A DNA stretch of 64,000 nt from contig CAKRUB010000002.1 of the NCBI GenBank assembly GCA_934402375.1, positions 124,001 to 188,000 of the forward strand, written 5' to 3'. Positions within the stretch are counted from its first letter, which is position 1. Each line of letters starts with the position of its first letter. The DNA comes from an uncultured Acetatifactor sp. (GTDB lineage Bacteria; Bacillota; Clostridia; Lachnospirales; Lachnospiraceae). The notes below the pieces were generated by a model. It searched no databases. It was not told the origin of the DNA and was given only the letters and a program-made list of their open reading frames with translations. The position numbers and the translations under genes are program-made. Shown one piece after another: positions 18,865 through 25,287 of the stretch.

Positions 18865-19785
18865 ATGTCATTTTCAAGCGAAGTGAAAGAAGAACTGGAG
18901 AGACATATCAGCCCTGCAAGGCACTGTCAGATTGCCGAGTTATCCGCGATCATGCATTATTGCGGACAGTACGGAAGAGATGCTGAGAACAGATATACCA
19001 TCGGGTTTCAGACGGAAAATGAGGCAGTTATCAGAAAAGGCTTTACATTGCTGAAGAAAACATATAATATAGATGGTGATGTTGCCCTAAGCGGACAGGA
19101 AATGCAGTCCATTTTACAGAAGCTCGGGAATCTGGACGAGCCGGTCAACAAGACGGTGATCAAGAATTCCTGCTGTAAAAGGGCGTTTTTGCGCGGCGCA
19201 TTCTTAAGTGTAGGCTCCATGAGCGACCCTGCGAAGGGGTATCATCTGGAGTTTGACTGTACAGATGAGGCGAAAGCGAAGCAGTTGCAGGAAGTGATGG
19301 GGGATTTTGACATTGAATCCAAGATCATTCTGCGCAAGAAATATTATGTGGTCTATCTGAAGGAGGGGTCAGGCATCGTAGATCTGCTGAATGTCTGCGA
19401 GGCGCCGGTTTCCCTGATGAATCTGGAAAATCTCCGCATTCTGAAGGAGATGAGAAATTCCGTCAACAGAAGAGTGAACTGTGAGACGGCGAATATTACG
19501 AAGACTGTGAATGCCGCTGCCAGACAGGTAGAGGATATAGAATATTTAAAGCTACATTACGGATTTGAGAACCTCCCTGAAGCTCTTCGGGAGATGGCGG
19601 AAGTTCGGCTGGAAAACCCTGATGCACCGTTGAAGGAGTTAGGAGAATACTTTCACCCACCAATCGGGAAATCAGGTGTCAATCATAGATTGCGCAAATT
19701 GAGTGAGCTTGCCGACAAGGCGAGGGAAAGTTGCGGTTCCAAAAAGAGGAGGACAGATTATGACAAAGAGGAGTATCCGGATTAA
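18865..19785 (+). CDS. whiA: Sporulation/division regulator WhiA
   Basis: A 306-residue DNA-binding protein. The N-terminal half is a degenerate LAGLIDADG homing-endonuclease-like domain (RAFLRGAFLSVGSMSDPAKGYHLEF near residue 105). The C terminus is a helix-turn-helix domain with LKELGEYFHPPIGKSGVNHRLRKL. In Firmicutes WhiA affects chromosome segregation and cell division. The start is ATG 18865, after AGAGGA; an upstream TTG in frame overlaps the rapZ stop but has no site of its own. The 3' end overlaps the crh-like gene by 26 bp, consistent with the rapZ-whiA-crh order of Bacillus. Confidence 0.94.
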   Translation: MSFSSEVKEELERHISPARHCQIAELSAIMHYCGQYGRDAENRYTIGFQTENEAVIRKGFTLLKKTYNIDGDVALSGQEMQSILQKLGNLDEPVNKTVIKNSCCKRAFLRGAFLSVGSMSDPAKGYHLEFDCTDEAKAKQLQEVMGDFDIESKIILRKKYYVVYLKEGSGIVDLLNVCEAPVSLMNLENLRILKEMRNSVNRRVNCETANITKTVNAAARQVEDIEYLKLHYGFENLPEALREMAEVRLENPDAPLKELGEYFHPPIGKSGVNHRLRKLSELADKARESCGSKKRRTDYDKEEYPD

Positions 19786-20020
19786 CCTGGAGAGTGGGCT
19801 TGAAGCCAGACCGGTGGCATTGCTTGTGCAGGAAGCGAGCAAGTATGAAAGTACGATCTACATTCAGTCAGGTGAAAGAAGAGTGAATGCAAAGAGTATC
19901 ATGGGCGTGATGAGTCTCGGACTCAACAACGGAGAAGAGATGGATGTTTCCGCAGAGGGTGTTGATGAGCAGGCAGCCGTTGAGGGAATTGAAAAGTTCC
20001 TGAGTGGAAAAGAAGCGTAA
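19760..20020 (+). CDS. Crh-like HPr protein lacking the catalytic histidine
   Basis: An 86-residue HPr-fold protein. The active-site region reads SGLEARPVALLV where HPr has G(I/L)HARPA: the phosphocarrier histidine is replaced by glutamate. The regulatory serine is kept in NAKSIMGVMSLG. A changed His15 with an intact Ser46 defines Crh-type proteins (Bacillus Crh has Gln there), which cannot carry phosphate in the sugar PTS but can be phosphorylated by HprK and act as co-repressor with CcpA. The start is ATG 19760 behind GAGGAGG, inside the end of whiA. Position after whiA matches Bacillus crh. A phosphomimetic effect of Glu is possible but only inferred. Confidence 0.88.
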   Translation: MTKRSIRINLESGLEARPVALLVQEASKYESTIYIQSGERRVNAKSIMGVMSLGLNNGEEMDVSAEGVDEQAAVEGIEKFLSGKEA

Positions 20021-20041
20021 CTGAAAGTAAGGCACAGTGGA

Positions 20042-20105
20042 GGGCGGAATCAGCGATTATTGATTCCGTCTTTTTGAGTTCGCGCGTTGCAGACGCGCAT
20101 TTTTG
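20042..20105 (+). terminator. Two tandem hairpins with T runs after the crh-like gene
   Basis: The first stem pairs CGGAATCA with TGATTCCG and is followed by CTTTTT (20070-20075). The second pairs GCGCGT (20082-20087) with ACGCGC (20093-20098) and is followed by ATTTTT. Together they should end the hprK-to-crh transcript. Confidence 0.8.
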
Positions 20106-20118
20106 ACAGGTGAGGAAA

Positions 20119-21009
20119 ATGGCTAAAAAACTTCTTTTTGTCTATAATCCCAAAGCGGGAAAGGCGCAGATCAGGTTGAAACTGGCGGACATACTTGATG
20201 TCTTTGCCGCAGCGGACTATGAGATCACGGTTGCACCCACGCGCAGGCGCGGAGATGCGAGGAGGATCGTGAAGGAGCGCTCTGCGGAATATGAGCTGGT
20301 GGTGTGCAGCGGCGGGGACGGAACGCTGGACGAGGCGGTAACGGGCATGATGCAGAGCGGTTTTCGCACGCCCATCGGCTATATCCCTGCGGGGAGCACA
20401 AATGATTTCGGCGGCAGTCTGGCGCTGCCAAAGAATATGGTGCGCGCTGCGGAGACGGCGGTGAACGGCACAGACTTTCCCTGCGATATTGGTTCCTTTA
20501 ATAAGGATGTCTTTGTGTACATTGCAGCGTTCGGCCTGTTTACCGAGGTATCCTATGAGACGGCACAGGATGTGAAGAATGTGCTGGGACATATGGCATA
20601 TCTGCTGGAGGGAATGAAGCGGCTTTCTACGATCCGGTCGTACCAGATGAAGGTCACGCACGACGGCGAGACGGTGGAGGATGATTTTATTTTCGGGATG
20701 ATTACAAATTCGGTGTCGGTGGGCGGATTTAAGAATATCACGGGAAAGAATGTCAAGCTCGATGACGGCGTGTTTGAGGTGACACTGATCAAGAGACCGA
20801 AGAACCCGATGGAGCTGAACAGCATCATGGTATCGCTTTTGAACCGTGACATTGACAGCAGCTATATGTACTGCTTCCGGACGGCGGCGCTGACGCTGGA
20901 ATCTGAGGAGCCGGTCGCATGGACGCTCGATGGGGAAAACGGCGGTAGCCATAGCCATGTTGAGATTAAGAATCTCTGCAAGGGGATTGATATTAGAGTG
21001 AAATTGTGA
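20119..21009 (+). CDS. Diacylglycerol kinase family lipid kinase
   Basis: A 296-residue cytosolic or membrane-peripheral kinase of the YegS/DgkB/BmrU family, which phosphorylates diacylglycerol or related lipids. The N-terminal motif VYNPKAGKA is followed by the catalytic-domain block SGGDGTLDEAVTG near residue 62 and by GYIPAGSTNDFGGSL. The second domain has GMITNSVSVGGFKN and the C-terminal DGE segment (WTLDGENG). The start is ATG 20119; GTG 20110 is an in-frame alternative. The gene stands alone between the crh terminator and fba. Confidence 0.88.
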   Translation: MAKKLLFVYNPKAGKAQIRLKLADILDVFAAADYEITVAPTRRRGDARRIVKERSAEYELVVCSGGDGTLDEAVTGMMQSGFRTPIGYIPAGSTNDFGGSLALPKNMVRAAETAVNGTDFPCDIGSFNKDVFVYIAAFGLFTEVSYETAQDVKNVLGHMAYLLEGMKRLSTIRSYQMKVTHDGETVEDDFIFGMITNSVSVGGFKNITGKNVKLDDGVFEVTLIKRPKNPMELNSIMVSLLNRDIDSSYMYCFRTAALTLESEEPVAWTLDGENGGSHSHVEIKNLCKGIDIRVKL

Positions 21010-21095
21010 TATATTTAACGAGAACGCAGTTATTCCGTCAATGGGACACAAAGGCGGGATAATGAAGATAAAAATACAAACGGAGGTAAGTAAAC

Positions 21096-21959
21096 ATGTT
21101 AGTTTCTGCAACAGAAATGCTGAAAAAGGCAAAAGCAGGCCACTATGCAGTAGGTCAGTTCAACATCAATAACCTTGAGTGGACAAAGGCGGTTCTTCTT
21201 ACTGCTCAGGAGTTGAATTCTCCCGTTATCCTCGGTGTATCTGAGGGTGCAGGAAAGTACATGACCGGATTTGAGACAGTTGCCGCTATGGTTAAGGCAA
21301 TGGACAAGTCTCTTGGAATTACTGTTCCCGTTGCTCTGCATCTGGATCATGGTACCTACGGCGGATGCTATAAGTGCATCAAGGCCGGATTTACATCCAT
21401 CATGTTTGACGGTTCCCACTACGCAATCGAAGAGAACATTGAGAAGACAAAGGAGCTCGTTGCTGTAGCTCACGGTCTTGATATGTCCATCGAGGCAGAG
21501 GTTGGTTCCATTGGCGGCGAAGAGGACGGCGTTATCGGAATGGGCGAGTGCGCAGATCCGAACGAGTGTAAGGCAATCGCTGATCTCGGCGTTGATATGC
21601 TGGCTGCCGGCATCGGAAATATTCACGGCAAGTATCCTGCAAACTGGAAGGGACTGAGCTTTGAGACGCTGGACGCTATCCAGCAGAAGACAGGTGAGAT
21701 GCCTCTCGTTCTTCACGGCGGCACTGGAATCCCGGCTGACATGATCAAGAAGGCAATTTCTCTCGGCGTTGCAAAGATCAACGTAAATACAGAGTGCCAG
21801 CTTTCCTTCGCTGACGCTACCCGTAAGTACATCGAGGCAGGCAAGGATCTGGAAGGCAAGGGCTTTGACCCTCGTAAGCTTCTGGCTCCCGGCTTTGAAG
21901 CAATCAAGGCTACCGTTAAGGAGAAGATGGAGCTGTTCGGTTCTGTTGGAAAAGCCTGA
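21096..21959 (+). CDS. fba: Class II fructose-1,6-bisphosphate aldolase
   Basis: A 287-residue zinc aldolase of glycolysis and gluconeogenesis. Zinc ligands and active-site blocks are visible: HLDHGTYGGCYKCIKAGFTSIMFDGSH near residue 82, EAEVGSIGGEEDG near residue 132, IHGKY near residue 178 and LHGGTGIPADMIKKAISLGVAKINVNT near residue 208. Length is normal for the class IIB short form. Codon use is highly biased (for example GTT, GCT and CTT in conserved positions), which fits a very abundant protein. The ribosome site is GGAGG. A terminator follows directly, and the AT-rich accessory segment begins after it. Confidence 0.96.
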   Translation: MLVSATEMLKKAKAGHYAVGQFNINNLEWTKAVLLTAQELNSPVILGVSEGAGKYMTGFETVAAMVKAMDKSLGITVPVALHLDHGTYGGCYKCIKAGFTSIMFDGSHYAIEENIEKTKELVAVAHGLDMSIEAEVGSIGGEEDGVIGMGECADPNECKAIADLGVDMLAAGIGNIHGKYPANWKGLSFETLDAIQQKTGEMPLVLHGGTGIPADMIKKAISLGVAKINVNTECQLSFADATRKYIEAGKDLEGKGFDPRKLLAPGFEAIKATVKEKMELFGSVGKA

Positions 21960-21998
21960 GACGAAGTTATCTTCGGAAGAATTTAACAGAAATATTAG

Positions 21999-22033
21999 GA
22001 GGACGATGCGCGGGAAGCGTACCGTCCTCTTTT
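21999..22033 (+). terminator. Terminator of fba
   Basis: GAGGACG (21999-22005) pairs with CGTCCTC (22023-22029), extended inward by partly wobble-paired ATGCGC/GCGTAC, and is followed by TTTT. It marks the left border of the AT-rich segment. Confidence 0.8.
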
Positions 22034-22078
22034 CATGGAATTATTGCTGATGATATGTGGCATACGCTATATGAAATA

Positions 22079-22545
22079 GTGCGAGCTAAGGAAACACCGC
22101 TTGCCTTTGTAAGCGGATTGCGTATGACAGGAAAATTCTGTCGGGTAAGGTCTAGCCAACTGTCCGTATCGAATTCTTGGAATCGAAGCGGCAATGACAG
22201 ATTTAAGTGTAGGACAGGGAGCAACAGAGCCGAAACAAAAGTGAAGCGATGCAGTTGGAAAATTAGTGTAAGGTTGTAAATGGTTGGTGCTCTTATATAC
22301 ACAGCAGACAATACTGTTATGACAATTGAAGGAAAGTCATAATGACATCACTCGGTTTGAAAAATCACCGGAAATGATGAATGAATATACAATACATAAC
22401 AGCTGGCGGGGCGTTATGTTCTCATTGGAGGTGTGGAAATCAAACCGAAGAAGTGCGATAGAGATCTGAACAGATAACAGGAGATCCGATACGCTCATAG
22501 TACCGAAGAGACTGTTAATCGCAGCGGAGAGAGGGGACATACATT
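22079..22545 (+). mobile_element. Probable 5' fragment of a group II intron (domains I-III, no reverse transcriptase)
   Basis: The segment holds no convincing gene. It opens with GTGCGAGC, the 5' consensus of group II introns, and has blocks that I associate with intron domain I (TGTCCGTATCGAATTCTTGG, GGACAGGGAGCAACAGAGCC) and with the domain II-III part (TCATAGTACC at 22495-22504, then CGGAGAGAGGGGAC, the usual run-up to an intron-encoded protein). No maturase/reverse transcriptase and no domain V follow, so it is a remnant. The identification is from memory of intron sequences, without alignment. The next 120 bases to the cassette promoter show nothing recognisable. Confidence 0.5.
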
Positions 22546-22667
22546 TTATAGCTTCAAGTAAATTTGAATCATGCAGACATAGGAGCAATTCAGTGATATG
22601 TTAAGATAAATTTGGAAGAGATTTCGATGGGAATTTTTGCTCAAAGAGGATGCAATAAAATTATGGA

Positions 22668-22696
22668 TTGACAAAATAGAGACAATGGTATATTAT
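22668..22696 (+). promoter_or_regulatory. Promoter of the peptide cassette
   Basis: A perfect TTGACA at 22668-22673, a 17-base spacer and TATTAT at 22691-22696. It lies 39 bases before the start of the 44-codon peptide gene, behind AAAAGGAG. It is one of the strongest promoters in the window. Confidence 0.85.
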
Positions 22697-22734
22697 ATAT
22701 AATGCCGGCAATAAAATAGGAAAAGGAGAAAAAA

Positions 22735-22869
22735 ATGGAGCAAAACAATAATATGTTAGATATGGAAAATATGGAGATAGATGTTAATGGTATTGAGGAA
22801 TGCTTATCTCCGGAATTGCCGGAGAATGTGGAAGCCTATATGATTAACTGCGTTGATAAACCATATTAG
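22735..22869 (+). CDS. Short acidic peptide, candidate RiPP precursor or signal peptide
   Basis: A 44-residue peptide with an ideal ribosome site (AAAAGGAG, 22721-22728) and a strong promoter. It has 11 acidic residues and a single lysine, and no hydrophobic signal sequence. The first half is Met/Asn/Asp/Glu-rich (leader-like); the second half has Cys23, the stretch LSPELPENVEAY, then Cys39 and a C-terminal VDKPY. Two cysteines and a polar leader fit a ribosomally made, modified peptide. No GG or double-Ala cleavage site and no known precursor motif is visible. The flavoprotein gene follows after 18 bp, then two PLP enzymes and an exporter, so the peptide is a plausible substrate. A pheromone or an unmodified regulatory peptide remain possible. 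Confidence 0.7.
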   Translation: MEQNNNMLDMENMEIDVNGIEECLSPELPENVEAYMINCVDKPY

Positions 22870-22887
22870 TTTAGGAGAACTACACAA

Positions 22888-23826
22888 ATGATTTATGATG
22901 TGCTTATTGTTGGGGCAGGGCCATCAGGGCTATATGCTTCATTAATAATTCAAAAGGCCACACCTGTTCAAAATGTATCCGAAGACTTTAAAATAAAGAT
23001 CATAGAGAATTCCACATATCCCGGTGGGTTAACCAAATTCGGATTTATTCAAATTACAAAAAAGTGGGCTTTTCATGGAAAAAATTTGGTAGGCTCTTTG
23101 TATAGTGAGTGTCTAGAAGCGGGAATTGAATTTGGTTTTAACGAAAAAGTTATACAGATTGAGAAGCTAAATCCGTTTTTTGAAATAACGACGACTCGAA
23201 ACAGCTATCAGGCCAAATATGTGATTATTGCAACGGGAATAATGACTTATCCGGACGTTTTGTTTCATCCAGAAAAAACTAATATTGGATTACATACACC
23301 GAAGGAAATGGCAAAGGAGTTCAGACAAAATTATGCATGGAAATCTGTACTTGTTGTAGGAAATCACGAAAAATCAATTATGGATTTATCAAATAAGTTG
23401 AGTATTTATTTTGATAAGGTAGGTAACTATATAATTGATGATGCAACATCAACTGACACGGGCTGCGGAATACCGAATGATTTATATAATAAGTATGATG
23501 GCATTGTTTTTGACTATAATTCTTATAAGCTAAGAAATGGTACTACGAGTTTTTTGAGTAATTTACAACTTAATATGAAAAACGGATATCTCGTGACAAA
23601 TGAATTTGGTGAAACAAATATTAAGAATTTATTTGCGGTCGGAACTGTTACAACACCGACCTCTGGGGTGATGGCTGCAATATATTCAGCGCAAATAGGT
23701 GCATTTACAATAGGAAGACAATTGCGAAAAACTACGAAAGCTGACAGCAGTGGGCGCTTTCCTTTTTTCCCTAGAGAAATTTTTTGGGGTGAGTCGTACC
23801 AAAAGCGACTGATGGAAGATAAGTAA
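22888..23826 (+). CDS. FAD-dependent oxidoreductase of thioredoxin-reductase fold, no redox cysteines
   Basis: A 312-residue flavoprotein. The N terminus has the dinucleotide motif IVGAGPSGLYAS for FAD, the middle has IATGIMTYPDV, and the C terminus has the second FAD block NLFAVGTVTTPTSGVMAAIYSAQIGAFTIG. This is the plan of thioredoxin reductase. Yet the CxxC pair is missing, and the NADPH loop is reduced to VLVVGNHEKSI without the glycine pattern. It may therefore be a flavin oxidase or dehydrogenase of a peptide or amino-acid side chain, reduced by its substrate. A good ribosome site (TTAGGAGA) precedes it. The sequence is AT-rich, unlike the flanks. The substrate is unknown; the neighbouring peptide is the obvious candidate. 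Confidence 0.75.
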   Translation: MIYDVLIVGAGPSGLYASLIIQKATPVQNVSEDFKIKIIENSTYPGGLTKFGFIQITKKWAFHGKNLVGSLYSECLEAGIEFGFNEKVIQIEKLNPFFEITTTRNSYQAKYVIIATGIMTYPDVLFHPEKTNIGLHTPKEMAKEFRQNYAWKSVLVVGNHEKSIMDLSNKLSIYFDKVGNYIIDDATSTDTGCGIPNDLYNKYDGIVFDYNSYKLRNGTTSFLSNLQLNMKNGYLVTNEFGETNIKNLFAVGTVTTPTSGVMAAIYSAQIGAFTIGRQLRKTTKADSSGRFPFFPREIFWGESYQKRLMEDK

Positions 23827-23846
23827 TCATATTTCATGGAGGAGCT

Positions 23847-23891
23847 ATGGAATAGCAGTGTGCCATAATTTCGTGGATACACTGCTATTTC
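23847..23891 (+). promoter_or_regulatory. SD-linked mini-ORF and 11-bp hairpin before the decarboxylase gene
   Basis: A strong GGAGGAG (23838-23844) is followed by ATG GAA TAG (23847-23855), not by the downstream gene. The stop codon lies in the left arm of a perfect 11-bp hairpin (23851-23861 with 23879-23889), extended to 13 bp by 23849-23850 with 23890-23891, and with an inner CCA/TGG stem. The decarboxylase ATG lies 15 bases after it and has no Shine-Dalgarno. Without a T run it is an unlikely terminator; control of decarboxylase translation by ribosomes loading at the mini-ORF is one possibility. Confidence 0.5.
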
Positions 23892-23905
23892 ATTATTGTA
23901 TTTAA

Positions 23906-24988
23906 ATGAGTGAAAAAATAAAAAAGGAACTTATAGAAATTTTAAATTCAATCTCTGCTGATTATATAGAACCTTATATAATTTATTCTAGGAAAATTAT
24001 GAAATTAATTGTTCAGGAAATTATCGATATTTTGAATGAATGCGGCAATGTTAAATGCCTATATTCGGTTAAGGCAAATTTAAATGATCATGTCATTTCT
24101 TATTTATCTGAATTTGTAGATGGATTTGATGTTGCTTCTTGGGAAGAGTATACACACGTAAGTGGCTATAATAAAATAGTTTCGGCCTCTGGGTATGCGT
24201 TTACGCACGGACAAATACAAGAAATAGTTAAAAGTCATCAGTTCGATTTCATTTCAATTAATCAATTACAAAATGTTTGTAAAACAATGGATTGTAGAGA
24301 CATTGCTATAAGGATTAATGGATATATATCGAAATTGGAGGACAATAAAAAAAGAAGGTCTAGATTTGGATGCTTATATGAAACAGATTGTCAATGTATC
24401 AAAAATATCTGTAAAGTTTATAATTTAAGATTAACGCGATTACATATTCATTTAGGTCAGAAAGATAACAACAATATAAATAATATTATTGAGGAATTAA
24501 AACGTTGGTGTAAATCATTTGACAGTATTAGTCAAATAAATATTGGCGGCGGATGGGATTATCTTTACGATATGGGGTTGTTTTCGGAAAATGTAAAAAA
24601 AATTGCACAACTTTTTCGCGATAAACAAATTTATATTGAACCCGGAAGTCTTTTGGTAAGAAAATCTGGTATACTGGTTTCGAGGGTTGCTGACTATTGT
24701 ATCAACCTCCAAAAACAAGGAAATGTTATGCTAGATGTGTCAGCATTTAATCTTAGTTCATGGTATGTTCCAAAGATTATTGCTAATATTCACAGAGGAG
24801 AGATTATTCCATTTTCGGAGTATAATGTTTGTGGGAACACTTGTTTTGAAAGCGATATCTTTCAAGTGAAACAAACAAGAAAAATAGGAGCGCATGATAT
24901 TGTTTGTCTATACCCTGTTGGGGCATATTTCAATTCAACATACAGAAAATTACATAACATAGCGTTTCCTAAAGAAATTTTAATATAA
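23906..24988 (+). CDS. Fold-type III PLP-dependent decarboxylase (Orn/DAP/Arg decarboxylase family)
   Basis: A 360-residue enzyme with an alanine-racemase-like barrel. The PLP lysine is in LYSVKAN near residue 53, HIHLGQ and INIGGGWD supply the phosphate-binding histidine and glycine loop, and the C-terminal CGNTCFESD carries the catalytic cysteine of the family. The usual EPGR motif reads EPGSLLV: the arginine that contacts the cofactor phosphate in ornithine and diaminopimelate decarboxylases is serine. The protein is shorter than housekeeping LysA (about 420 residues). The substrate could be a free amino acid or a C-terminal residue of the adjacent peptide. It lacks its own ribosome site, and low GC suggests acquisition. 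Confidence 0.82.
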   Translation: MSEKIKKELIEILNSISADYIEPYIIYSRKIMKLIVQEIIDILNECGNVKCLYSVKANLNDHVISYLSEFVDGFDVASWEEYTHVSGYNKIVSASGYAFTHGQIQEIVKSHQFDFISINQLQNVCKTMDCRDIAIRINGYISKLEDNKKRRSRFGCLYETDCQCIKNICKVYNLRLTRLHIHLGQKDNNNINNIIEELKRWCKSFDSISQINIGGGWDYLYDMGLFSENVKKIAQLFRDKQIYIEPGSLLVRKSGILVSRVADYCINLQKQGNVMLDVSAFNLSSWYVPKIIANIHRGEIIPFSEYNVCGNTCFESDIFQVKQTRKIGAHDIVCLYPVGAYFNSTYRKLHNIAFPKEILI

Positions 24989-25260
24989 AAGACTGGCTAT
25001 AAGTGCAGTGAAAACAAAAATAATTGATGAATGCATACTGCTGCATAAAAAGACTATATTATGTTTTGGCATAAAAGTATATAAGGTGGTCTTGCTAAAG
25101 TTACTTGTGTTGAAGCATTGAAAGTTTTGCTGATTATAAATGTTAAAGTATATTCACGTTGGAATAATGTGATGCAGGTAAAAAGATATACTATTATTTA
25201 AATTTATAAAATTGTCACTGAGATGATTATACATTAAGGGGTAAATAAAAGAGGAGATAT

Positions 25261-25275
25261 ATGCTGTTTTATTGA
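25261..25275 (+). other. Four-codon mini-ORF with strong SD before the second PLP-enzyme gene
   Basis: AGAGGAG (25250-25256) stands four bases before ATG CTG TTT TAT TGA, in the same frame as the large ORF that starts at ATG 25288. The large gene has no Shine-Dalgarno of its own, so its translation may depend on re-initiation, or the original start has been cut off by a TGA. The rest of the 299-bp gap (24989-25287) is AT-rich with no convincing gene. Confidence 0.5.
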
Positions 25276-25287
25276 ACATCATATAAA

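Noticed and set aside
22055..22279. 74-codon ORF in the AT-rich segment after fba
   Set aside because: No ribosome site, no recognisable domain, and it lies across the putative intron RNA. The minus-strand ORFs at 22033-22311 and 22337-22588 are rejected likewise.
23836..23868. 10-codon ORF (ATG 23836) across the hairpin before the decarboxylase gene
   Set aside because: Its start codon overlaps the GGAGGAG site and it has no site of its own; the ATG GAA TAG at 23847 fits the site better.
25027..25074. 15-codon ORF with a Cys-Cys pair (MNAYCCIKR...) before the second PLP gene
   Set aside because: Considered as a second precursor peptide, but it lacks any Shine-Dalgarno and a leader.
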